Below are positions 26,159 to 34,025 of a DNA stretch of 64,000 nt, one piece after another (position 1 is the first letter of the stretch; the number at the start of each line of letters is the position of its first letter). Source of the DNA: Planctomycetota bacterium (GTDB lineage: Bacteria; Planctomycetota; Planctomycetia; Gemmatales; HRBIN36); contig JACTMY010000004.1 in the NCBI GenBank assembly GCA_014584395.1, positions 1-64,000 of the forward strand. The letters are read 5' to 3'. A program made the position numbers and the translations under genes. The notes beneath the pieces were generated by a model. It was given only the letters and a program-made list of their open reading frames with translations. It had not been told where the DNA came from and did no database searches.

Positions 26159-26382
26159 GGATCGATCCTTTTCAACATGAAACATCACAACGCATCCCGC
26201 TCATTCGATCAGCCAATCGCCAAAGCCCGGATTGCGGGACTTTGTGCCGCCACGGAAAGCGCAAGATTACTCCTGACTGAGGTCGCGATGGACGGCGGAT
26301 TTCTAGTGGCCAAGGTGCATGCCGACGGCGATAATGCCGACACCTGCACCTAGGCTTCATTTGTATGGAGTAGACGACGGCC
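26159..26382. other. Divergent promoter region between the LRR gene and fbp
   Basis: About 220 bases between two divergently transcribed genes. It should hold both promoters; I do not see a clear consensus promoter or operator in it. A GGAGTAG at about 26367 is the likely ribosome site for fbp. Confidence 0.35.
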
Positions 26383-27396
26383 ATGCCAAACAAACCTTTT
26401 CCCCTGATGACCGTTCAACAGCATATCCTCGAAGAGCAACGGCAGCGCTTCCCCGGAGCCTCGGGCGAATTTTCCTGGCTGCTCTCCGGCATCACCTTGG
26501 CCACCAAGATGATCGATGCCCAAGTCCGCAGGGCGGGGTTGGCCGACATCCTCGGCGGAATCGGCACCGAAAACGTGCAAGGCGAGATGGTGCAAAAATT
26601 GGACGTTTACGCCAATGAAGCGCTGCACTTCTGCCTGGGGAATCGCGGCAGCGTGGCGATCATGGTGTCCGAGGAGGACGTTGATCCCGTCGTCGTGGAG
26701 CGGGACATGCCGCATGGGAAGTACATTGTTATTTTCGATCCGCTGGATGGCTCGAGCAACATCGACGTCAACGTCAGCGTGGGGACGATTTTCTCCATCT
26801 TTCAGCGCGATCCGCAAAACCCCAAGCCTGGCGGACCCAATGAGGAAGTGCTGCAGCCCGGTTATAAGCAATTAGCGGCCGGGTATGTCGTCTATGGTTC
26901 CTCGACGATGCTGGTCTACACCACGGGGCACGGCGTCCATGGATTTACCTTGGACCCCACCATCGGCGCCTACATCATCAGTCATGCCAACATCAAGATG
27001 CCGTCGTCGGGCATTTATTACTCGCTCAATGAAGCCAAAGCGGAATATAGTCCAGAACCGTACCACAAGTATTTGGATTATTTGCGCTCCGGCAAAACGG
27101 GGCGGGATTACTCCACGCGGTACATCGGCTCCCTGGTGGCGGACTTTCACCGCACGCTGCTCAAGGGGGGGATTTTCCTCTACCCGCCCACCAAGACCAA
27201 TCCTTCGGGCAAACTCCGGCTCATGTATGAGGCGAACCCCATCGCTTTTCTCGCGGAGCAGGCGGGCGGCATGGCGACCGACGGCAAACAGCGGATTTTG
27301 GACATTCAGCCCACCGCGCTCCATCAGCGCACGCCGCTCATCGTCGGCAGCCAGTCGGAAGTGAAGTTGCTGATGGAAATGCTGGCCCAAGCGTAG
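26383..27396 (+). CDS. fbp: Fructose-1,6-bisphosphatase, class I
   Basis: Encodes 337 residues. It hydrolyses fructose 1,6-bisphosphate to fructose 6-phosphate in gluconeogenesis. The class I sequence is clear: QQHILEEQRQRFPGASGEFSWLLSGI near 10, the metal site MVSEEDVD and FDPLDGSSNIDVNVSVGTIFSIF near 115, and QRILDIQPTALHQRTPLIVGS at the end. Length fits. The ATG at 26383 is taken as start because the family's N-terminus begins near it; an ATG at 26407 is a possible alternative. It converges with the crotonase gene only 6 bases away. Confidence 0.95.
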   Translation: MPNKPFPLMTVQQHILEEQRQRFPGASGEFSWLLSGITLATKMIDAQVRRAGLADILGGIGTENVQGEMVQKLDVYANEALHFCLGNRGSVAIMVSEEDVDPVVVERDMPHGKYIVIFDPLDGSSNIDVNVSVGTIFSIFQRDPQNPKPGGPNEEVLQPGYKQLAAGYVVYGSSTMLVYTTGHGVHGFTLDPTIGAYIISHANIKMPSSGIYYSLNEAKAEYSPEPYHKYLDYLRSGKTGRDYSTRYIGSLVADFHRTLLKGGIFLYPPTKTNPSGKLRLMYEANPIAFLAEQAGGMATDGKQRILDIQPTALHQRTPLIVGSQSEVKLLMEMLAQA

Positions 27397-27402
27397 GGCG
27401 GT

Positions 27403-28188
27403 TTAAAACCATTCAGGCCATGCCGGCGCTCGTTTGCCCAAGAAGGCGGCAATGCCTTCCTGGCAATCGGGTGAAGCGGCGGCCTCGACCATGATCGGTT
27501 CCGCGCTGCGGTACGCCGCGGCGCGATCCAGGGCAAGCAGCCGATAGAAATCTCTCTTCCCTTGAGCAATGACGCGCGGACTGGCCCAAGCAATCTTCCT
27601 GGCCAGGGTCAAGGTGGCTTCCTCAAGCTGCTCTGCGGGGACCACGCGATTGACCAGACCCAGCCGGCATGCTTCCTCGGCGCTGATCGGCTCCCCCGTG
27701 AACAACATCTCCAGCGCTTTTTTCGCAGGAATGGCGCGGCTCAAGGGAATGCCTGGCGTCGTGCAAAAAAGACCCACCTTCACCCCCGGAGTGGCGAACT
27801 GAGCATTCACTGCGGCGACAACCAGATCGCAACTAGCGACTAGTTGGCAACCCGCCGCTGTGGCCAGGGCGTGGACCTGGGCGATGACGGGCTTGGCCAA
27901 GCTAGGCAGCAACTCCATCACCTGGGTGCAAAGGTGGAAAATGCCCTGAAGCTCATCCTTGTTGCTGGCGGCCATTTCCTTAAGATCATGTCCCGCGCTG
28001 AAGACGGGGCCATTGGCCTTGAGAATGATTACGCGGGTGAACTTGTCCTGCTCGGCCGCGTTCAGCGCCGCATGAAGTTGTTCCAGCAAAGCCTTGGAAA
28101 GGGCGTTGCGCTTTTCCGGTTGATTCAACGTGAGGATGGCGACGGCATCGAGCTGCTCGCGCAGCACCAGGGGGGATGTCGCGGACAT
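27403..28188 (-). CDS. Crotonase-fold protein, close to ECHDC3-type enoyl-CoA hydratases
   Basis: Encodes 261 residues from the ATG at 28188, with AAGGAG 8 bases upstream. The crotonase oxyanion hole is intact (GPVFSAGHDLKEM, ATAAGCQLVASCDLV). The region that carries the first catalytic Glu in standard hydratases reads GVKVGLFCTTPGIPLSRAI, as in ECHDC3-type proteins, with the catalytic Glu replaced. So it may not hydrate enoyl-CoA but do another CoA-ester step or be regulatory. It lies 43 bases downstream of the DUF1501 gene on the same strand. Confidence 0.85.
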   Translation of the reverse strand: MSATSPLVLREQLDAVAILTLNQPEKRNALSKALLEQLHAALNAAEQDKFTRVIILKANGPVFSAGHDLKEMAASNKDELQGIFHLCTQVMELLPSLAKPVIAQVHALATAAGCQLVASCDLVVAAVNAQFATPGVKVGLFCTTPGIPLSRAIPAKKALEMLFTGEPISAEEACRLGLVNRVVPAEQLEEATLTLARKIAWASPRVIAQGKRDFYRLLALDRAAAYRSAEPIMVEAAASPDCQEGIAAFLGKRAPAWPEWF

Positions 28189-28231
28189 GGGATAGCTCCT
28201 TGCCGAATCAGGTGACGGGATTCGAACCAGG

Positions 28232-29743
28232 TTAGGCTATCATTTTCTGGACGAGCTTGCCACCCACGTCAGTCAGGCGAAAATCGCGGCCTTGAAAGCG
28301 ATAGGTCAGCTTGAGATGATCGAGGCCAAACAGATGCAGGATCGTGGCGTGGAGGTCGTTGATATGAATGGGATCCTCAACCACGTTCCAGCCCAGATCA
28401 TCGGTCTTGCCGATCGTGACGCCAGGCTTGAGTCCGCCCCCCGCGCCCCAAAGGGTGAACGCAAAGGGATGGTGATCGCGCCCGCTGACGTCCTTGAAGC
28501 CGGGCCGATTCTCACCCAGGGGAGTTCTCCCAAATTCCGACAACCATAGGATCATGGTCGAATCGAGCAGGCCGCGCTGCTTCAAATCTTTGATCAAGGC
28601 GGCGATCGGTTGATCGGCCATGCCGCAGTTGAAGGTCAGGGCGGAATCCAGCGCGTTGTGGTGGTCCCACGATGCGTGGAACAGACTGACGAAGCGGACG
28701 CCGCGTTCGATCATGCGCCGCGCTAGCAAGCAATTCATGGCGAAGGAGGCATAAACCCCCTTGCCCATGCGCGCTCGTGGCTTGGAGTTTTTATCGTCCT
28801 CGCGGTTGACGCCGTACATTTCCAGCGTGGCATCGGATTCCTTCGAGAGATCGATCAACTCCGGCGCCGAGGATTGCATGCGAAACGCCAATTCATAGGC
28901 GGCGATGCGGCTGGCGATCTCCGGGTCGCCCAAATGGGACAGCCGTTGGCGATTGAGTTCGGCCAGCGCGTCAATGCTGGCCTTTTGCCCTTGAGGCGAC
29001 AGTCCCGCGGGATTGGAGAGGTTGAGGACCGGGTCTCCCTGATTGCGGAACAGGACGCCTTGAAAGTGGGACGGTAGAAAACCGCTGGACCAATTGGAGG
29101 TGCCGCCGCTGGTTCCCGCTCCGGCCGTCAGCACGACGTACCCTGGCAGATCCTCGGACAGACTGCCCAGGCCATAATTGAGCCAGGCTCCCATGGTCGG
29201 CCGACCGAAGAACGGCGAGCCGCAATTCATCATCAACTGGCCGGGGTGATGATTGAACTGCTCGGTGAACATCGAGCGGATCATGCACATGTCATCGGCG
29301 CAGGTGGCGAGGTTAGGCAGCAGGTCGGAAAAGATCATGCCGCTTTGGCCATGGGGAGCGAACTTGCGCGGGCTGCCATAGATGCGGGCGCCTTCTTTCT
29401 GTATGAAAGCGAAGCGAACGTTTTTGGTCATCGAGTCGGGCAGCTTCTGGCCATGGAGTTCGTTCAATTTCGGCTTGGGATCGAACAAGTCCATCTGGCT
29501 CGGGCCGCCTTCGAGGTAGATGACGATGCACGCCTTGGCCTTCGGTTCAAAATGGGGCGGTTTGGGCGTGAGCGGATTGGAGCTGGTAGGCGGGGAATCC
29601 GCCCGGGCCTGATCCTTCGCCATGAGGGAGGCGAGCGCCAACAAGCCCGCGCCGTTCGCAGAACTGGTGAGAAAATGCCGGCGATTCCACAGCCACGATT
29701 CTTCCCAAGGATTCATGCGCGCCTCGATCCCTCGCGGGGTCAT
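28232..29743 (-). CDS. DUF1501 protein with Tat-like leader
   Basis: Encodes 503 residues. The start at 29743 is chosen because its ATG overlaps the stop of the upstream gene as ATGA, which couples their translation; an internal ATG at 29716 is also possible. The N-terminus has NRRHFLTSSANGAGLLALASL, a Tat-like leader. DUF1501 proteins have an alkaline-phosphatase-superfamily fold related to sulfatases; segments such as CIVIYLEGGPSQMDLFDPK near 70, FGRTPLGENRPGF near 410 and GRDHHPFAFTLWGAGGGLKPGV near 425 are typical. The pairing with a cytochrome/DUF1549/DUF1553 gene is one of the commonest planctomycete gene pairs, and the function is not established. The substrate is inferred to be outside the cytoplasm. 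Confidence 0.93.
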   Translation of the reverse strand: MTPRGIEARMNPWEESWLWNRRHFLTSSANGAGLLALASLMAKDQARADSPPTSSNPLTPKPPHFEPKAKACIVIYLEGGPSQMDLFDPKPKLNELHGQKLPDSMTKNVRFAFIQKEGARIYGSPRKFAPHGQSGMIFSDLLPNLATCADDMCMIRSMFTEQFNHHPGQLMMNCGSPFFGRPTMGAWLNYGLGSLSEDLPGYVVLTAGAGTSGGTSNWSSGFLPSHFQGVLFRNQGDPVLNLSNPAGLSPQGQKASIDALAELNRQRLSHLGDPEIASRIAAYELAFRMQSSAPELIDLSKESDATLEMYGVNREDDKNSKPRARMGKGVYASFAMNCLLARRMIERGVRFVSLFHASWDHHNALDSALTFNCGMADQPIAALIKDLKQRGLLDSTMILWLSEFGRTPLGENRPGFKDVSGRDHHPFAFTLWGAGGGLKPGVTIGKTDDLGWNVVEDPIHINDLHATILHLFGLDHLKLTYRFQGRDFRLTDVGGKLVQKMIA

Positions 29744-32322
29744 TCTCGGGTGATAAATTCATCCAGGTTCAGCACGGTTCGGGCCAGGGCCGTCCACGCC
29801 GCGGCCTCCGCAAGAGGGATGGCCGCCGGCGGTTTGTAAGCGCCGATCAAGGATTCCGCCATGGCGGGCTGCTGTTGATACTCATCCCGGAAGTGCTTGA
29901 GCAGTCCATGCAGCACGATTCGTTCACGTTCGGAGGGAAGCCGGGCCAAGGCCCAGCGGTAGAGATAAGCCATGCGGACGTCGTCGCTGGCTTGGGCTTC
30001 CGTCTTGAACAAGCGTTGCCCCATGGCCTGGGCCGCTTCCATGAAGACCCGGTCATTGAGCAGCGTCAGGGCTTGCAGCGGCGTATTGGTCCGGTCGCGC
30101 TTCATGCAGCAGACGTTGGAGTCGGGGGAGTCGAACGTCATCAGCATGGGATAAGGGCTGGTGCGTTGGAACCACGTATACAACCCGCGGCGATAGCGGT
30201 CCGGCCCTTGGCTCTCCACCCAGCGGGCGCTGCTAGCGTAGGTCAATTCGGAGATGCCCGGCGGCTGGGGCGGCCGCACGCTGGGACCGCCGACTTTTCT
30301 CACGAGCAACCCGCTGGCGGCGAGGGCATTGTCGCGAATGATCTCCGCTTCGAGCCGCAGCCGATTTTGCCTAGCGAGCCAGCGATTGCGCGGATCCTTT
30401 TCCGTTAATTCGGGTCGAGCATGCGAAGATTGGCGATACGTTGCCGAGGTCACGATCGAGCGATGCAATTGCTTCATCGACCATCCTTGATGGATCAATT
30501 CATGTGCCAGCCAATCCAATAATTCAGGATGGCTGGGCGGGTCACCGCGGGTGCCGAAATCATTGGCCGTTTCGACGATCCCGCGGCCAAAATGATGCAT
30601 CCACACCCAATTGGCCAACACGCGCGCGGTCAGTGGATTGGCGGGCGAGGCGATCCATTGGGCCAAATCCAGTCGGTTGGCGGGGGCTGGACCAGACGTG
30701 GGCGCCTGGCTGGCCACCACGGCCGTGGTCGAGAGCGGCGGCAATACGGCCGGCGTTCCCGCGGTCACTTCCACTCCGGGCCGCATGAAGTCGCCGCGAA
30801 TCATAACGTGGGTCTTTCGACCCGGGCCTTTCTTGAAAGCTTGCGCCCGCGTCAAGACGGGACGCTTCTGCTCCCATTCCCTGAGCTTCTTGTTCAGTTC
30901 GGCCAGCTTCTTGTCTTGACCGTCGAAGAATTGAGCCAGTGTTTTGGCCTGTTCGGCATTGCGCTTGGCTGGCTCAAGCAACAAGATCGTTTGGATGTTC
31001 TGCGGAAACTTGCGGAGTTCCAAAACCTTCAGATTCGCTTCCCACTTTTCCTGCTGGGCGGCTTGATGTGCCGCCTTATAACCATCCACTGAAGCCTTAA
31101 GCCAGACTTGCATCCGATCGTGGTACAGGGTCAAAAAGGCATGCTTGGCGCGATCGCCCGGCAGCGGCGCTTCCACGTCCACTTCATCGGCGTCATTGAA
31201 AAAGGCGAAGAGTTGATAGAACTCGCGCTGCGTGAATGGCTCGTACTTATGATCATGGCACTGGGTGCAGGACATGGTCAAACCCAGGAAGATGCTCGAA
31301 GTGGTATTCACCCGGTCCACCACGGCCGCGACGCGAAACTCCTCTTCATCCACGCCGCCTTCCTTGTTGGTCAAGGTGTTACGGTGAAAACCCGTGGCCG
31401 CGAGCTGATCCGGCGTGGGTTGTTCGAGGAGGTCGCCCGCCAATTGCTCGATGACAAAGCGGTCATAGGGTAAGTCGCGGTTCAGGGCGTCGATCACCCA
31501 TTGACGATAGCGCCAAGCCCAAGGCCGACCCGTGTCCTTTTCATAGCCATCACTATCCGCGTAGCGGGCCAAATCGAGCCAATAGCGTCCCCAGCGTTCG
31601 CCATAATGGGGCGAGGCGAGCAAGCGATCCACGAGCCGTTCATAAGCATCGACTGCCTGGTCGTTGAGGAAATCGTCGATCTCCTCCGGCCGCGGCGGCA
31701 AACCGATCAGGTCGAGATAGACCCGCCGCAGCAGGGTCAGTCGATCGGCTTCCAATGAGGGGGCAACGTTCTCTCGTTCCAATTTGGCCAGGATGAATGC
31801 ATCGATGGGGTTGCGCAGCCACGTCGGTTGCTTCACGGAAGGCACATCGGGCCGTTTTATGGGCTGAAACGCCCAATGGGTGGACGTCGCCGGTTGCGCA
31901 GCTTCTTTTTCCGGCTTCGGTTCTTTAGGATAGGACGCACCTTGATCGATCCAAGCTCTGAGCAGGCCGATTTCATCGGCTGAGAGCTTTTTCTCCGAGG
32001 GCGGCATTTCACGTTCGGGTTCATGCCCCGCAACGAGGTGGATGAGCAAACTGTCGGCACTTTTCCCCGCGACCAAGGCGGGCCCCGAATTGCCTCCCTT
32101 GTGGATGAACTCACCGGTATCCAGCCGAAGGCCCGATTTTTGCTTCATGGGACCGTGGCACGCCAGGCAATGCTTGGCCACAATGGGTTGGATGTCCTTG
32201 GTGTAATCGACGGGGCGATCCACCGGCGGGGGCAGGGGCGGCTTTGGCTCATCCGGCTTGGCCAGGACCATTCCCATCAAGCTGAATAGGCCAATTAGGG
32301 CCAGTAACCAACGATTCATCAT
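29740..32322 (-). CDS. Cytochrome c (PSCyt1)-DUF1549-DUF1553 protein
   Basis: Encodes 860 residues from the ATG at 32322 (a GTG at 32331 is less likely). Residues 1-21 form a signal peptide; the haem-binding motif CLACH lies near residue 52-56 (PIVAKHCLACHGPMKQKS), and the DUF1549 domain follows (NPIDAFILAKLERENVAPS, RYADSDGYEKDTGRPWAWRYRQWVI) at about 160-370, with DUF1553 from about 570 (NPLTARVLANWVWMHHFGRGIVETANDFG). It is exported and probably part of a redox complex that works with the coupled DUF1501 protein. Four bases overlap with that gene. The physiological role is unknown. Confidence 0.95.
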   Translation of the reverse strand: MMNRWLLALIGLFSLMGMVLAKPDEPKPPLPPPVDRPVDYTKDIQPIVAKHCLACHGPMKQKSGLRLDTGEFIHKGGNSGPALVAGKSADSLLIHLVAGHEPEREMPPSEKKLSADEIGLLRAWIDQGASYPKEPKPEKEAAQPATSTHWAFQPIKRPDVPSVKQPTWLRNPIDAFILAKLERENVAPSLEADRLTLLRRVYLDLIGLPPRPEEIDDFLNDQAVDAYERLVDRLLASPHYGERWGRYWLDLARYADSDGYEKDTGRPWAWRYRQWVIDALNRDLPYDRFVIEQLAGDLLEQPTPDQLAATGFHRNTLTNKEGGVDEEEFRVAAVVDRVNTTSSIFLGLTMSCTQCHDHKYEPFTQREFYQLFAFFNDADEVDVEAPLPGDRAKHAFLTLYHDRMQVWLKASVDGYKAAHQAAQQEKWEANLKVLELRKFPQNIQTILLLEPAKRNAEQAKTLAQFFDGQDKKLAELNKKLREWEQKRPVLTRAQAFKKGPGRKTHVMIRGDFMRPGVEVTAGTPAVLPPLSTTAVVASQAPTSGPAPANRLDLAQWIASPANPLTARVLANWVWMHHFGRGIVETANDFGTRGDPPSHPELLDWLAHELIHQGWSMKQLHRSIVTSATYRQSSHARPELTEKDPRNRWLARQNRLRLEAEIIRDNALAASGLLVRKVGGPSVRPPQPPGISELTYASSARWVESQGPDRYRRGLYTWFQRTSPYPMLMTFDSPDSNVCCMKRDRTNTPLQALTLLNDRVFMEAAQAMGQRLFKTEAQASDDVRMAYLYRWALARLPSERERIVLHGLLKHFRDEYQQQPAMAESLIGAYKPPAAIPLAEAAAWTALARTVLNLDEFITRE

Positions 32323-32527
32323 GATGGTCACTCAAAACTGAAGGTAGGTCAATGAGCAGTTCAATGGCGGGAAGTCGTTATGGGTTTCAGTATAAACGGA
32401 GATCATGCTGCCAGCAAGCATGCTTTTGTCCGCGATGGATGGTTCTTTTCGGGAATAGGGAGGTCGCGCGGAAGGTAGCGATCATGACTGTCGGCCCATG
32501 CCGAACGAAGTCCGGAGACGATTCCCA

Positions 32528-33901
32528 TTATGGCAGGGTGTTTTCCAACACGTCCACGGCGCTCTCCAACCAGTCGAGCAGGGAATAAGGTTCGAGGTCT
32601 TCCAGGGCATGATTGCGGGTCACGGACAAGGCATACCAGGTTTTTTTGTAACTTTGGAGCAGCAACGAATAGTTCAAGACGCCGGTCTCAGCACCACCCT
32701 TGAAGCCGACGAGGGGCCAGCTCTTAGGATCGACGTCGAAAGGGCGGCTGCGCTGCAGGATCGCCAGGGCGTCGGGTTGCTGCCTGATCCAATCGAGCAC
32801 GCGGCACAGGTCAGCGGTGCTGGCAAACCATCCCAACCGATCAATGGCCAAGGGTTGAGCCAGCGGTTGCGGATGCTTCAAGGACAGCGTCGGACTGGTT
32901 TCCTTCAACCAGCGGCGCCGCCCCGCTTCGTCCAAGCGAAAATAGGCTTCACGCTGTTCATCGGTGCAAATGAGCTTCAATCGGAACAGGTCGCCCGTGC
33001 ATAAGAGCGGCTGATTGCGTTCGGGATGCTTGAAGCCCAGTTTGCGTTGCATGGCCTCGATGCGTTCCCTGCCGATGGCATGGATGAGATGATCGGTGGC
33101 GGTGTTGTCGCTGTGGTTCATCATCAACATGGCCAGGGTGTGCATGGTGACGGGGCTGCCCGCTGGCCAATCTTGGAGCCAGCCGATCGGCAGGGACCGC
33201 CACTCTTCGCGAGTCTGAATCACATCGCTCCAGCGCAGCTCCTTGGCTTGGACCGCATCGACCAGCGCGGCAAGGACGATGAGCTTGAAGCTGGAACCAA
33301 TCGACAGGATGGCGTTCTCTTCCCAGGCCAAGATGTTGGCTCCGGGGGCCGGCGACAAGCGGCGAATGAGCACGGCGGTTGAGCCAGCTTGGTTTTTCAA
33401 CGCTTGAAGCAAACTGTCCAACGATTGGTTATCCGCTTGGGCGGGCTTGAACAGCAATCCCGTGATGCGATGGGGAGGCGTTCTCTCAATCGCCATGGTG
33501 GCGGGGACCTTGACCTGCTTGGGAAAGCGAAACTCGATCTCCGCTTGGTACGGACCGATGATCCGCTTCATTCTGACGCTCATCGCGTGGCCATTCCGTC
33601 GTCCCACTTCGCGGAGCAAGGATTCGATCTCTTGGCGGCCGGCGGTCTTAATGAATGCCTCCGTGAACAATTGATCGATGGCGATCATTTGTTCTTGCAA
33701 AGCGGGGAGGAGCTTTTCGGCCTGCTTTTTCAGCGCAGCACCTTCGCCCGCCTCGGCCTGCCTATGTTTGGTCAAGTGCATCATTGGCCAGGTAGAAGCT
33801 GTGCGTTGGCTGCAGGAAGAGGCGGGATAAACCACGACGAATAGACAAACCAGCCATCCACAGATTTGGCACAAGTGCCGCCGTTCAAACCAAAAAGGCA
33901 T
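32528..33901 (-). CDS. Class A beta-lactamase-like serine hydrolase
   Basis: Encodes 457 residues. A hydrophobic leader (residues 10-30) ends YPASSC, a borderline lipobox. After a Gln-rich linker, a small N-terminal domain (about 65-155, resembling DUF3887) precedes a class A beta-lactamase/penicillin-binding-like domain: SxxK at Ser203-Ser-Phe-Lys206, SDN at 264-266 and KGG at 401-403. All three catalytic motifs are in place. It may hydrolyse beta-lactams or act as a transpeptidase-like enzyme; the N-terminal domain suggests a non-classical substrate. It is oriented opposite to the efflux operon, sharing its upstream region. Confidence 0.85.
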   Translation of the reverse strand: MPFWFERRHLCQICGWLVCLFVVVYPASSCSQRTASTWPMMHLTKHRQAEAGEGAALKKQAEKLLPALQEQMIAIDQLFTEAFIKTAGRQEIESLLREVGRRNGHAMSVRMKRIIGPYQAEIEFRFPKQVKVPATMAIERTPPHRITGLLFKPAQADNQSLDSLLQALKNQAGSTAVLIRRLSPAPGANILAWEENAILSIGSSFKLIVLAALVDAVQAKELRWSDVIQTREEWRSLPIGWLQDWPAGSPVTMHTLAMLMMNHSDNTATDHLIHAIGRERIEAMQRKLGFKHPERNQPLLCTGDLFRLKLICTDEQREAYFRLDEAGRRRWLKETSPTLSLKHPQPLAQPLAIDRLGWFASTADLCRVLDWIRQQPDALAILQRSRPFDVDPKSWPLVGFKGGAETGVLNYSLLLQSYKKTWYALSVTRNHALEDLEPYSLLDWLESAVDVLENTLP

Positions 33902-34025
33902 GAAATGGCTCCAATAGAAAGCTGCCGCTTAAGTTGCACAAAGATTGCGGACGATACCGATTACGCCGTCCCTGCGCATTTTTCGGTCTACAGTCATTGT
34001 TGCTGGTCGCGACGAGGCAGAAAAG
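33902..34025. promoter_or_regulatory. Divergent promoter region
   Basis: The 124 bases between the beta-lactamase-like gene and the efflux operon must carry promoters for both. The sequence is moderately AT-rich around 33945-34000, but I see no clear -35/-10 pair. Confidence 0.35.

Noticed and set aside
28209..28228. tRNA T-arm-like sequence (minus strand GGTTCGAATCC) after the DUF1501 stop
   Set aside because: The word is canonical, but the flanking bases do not form a T-stem and no other tRNA arms are found nearby; at most a relic or coincidence.
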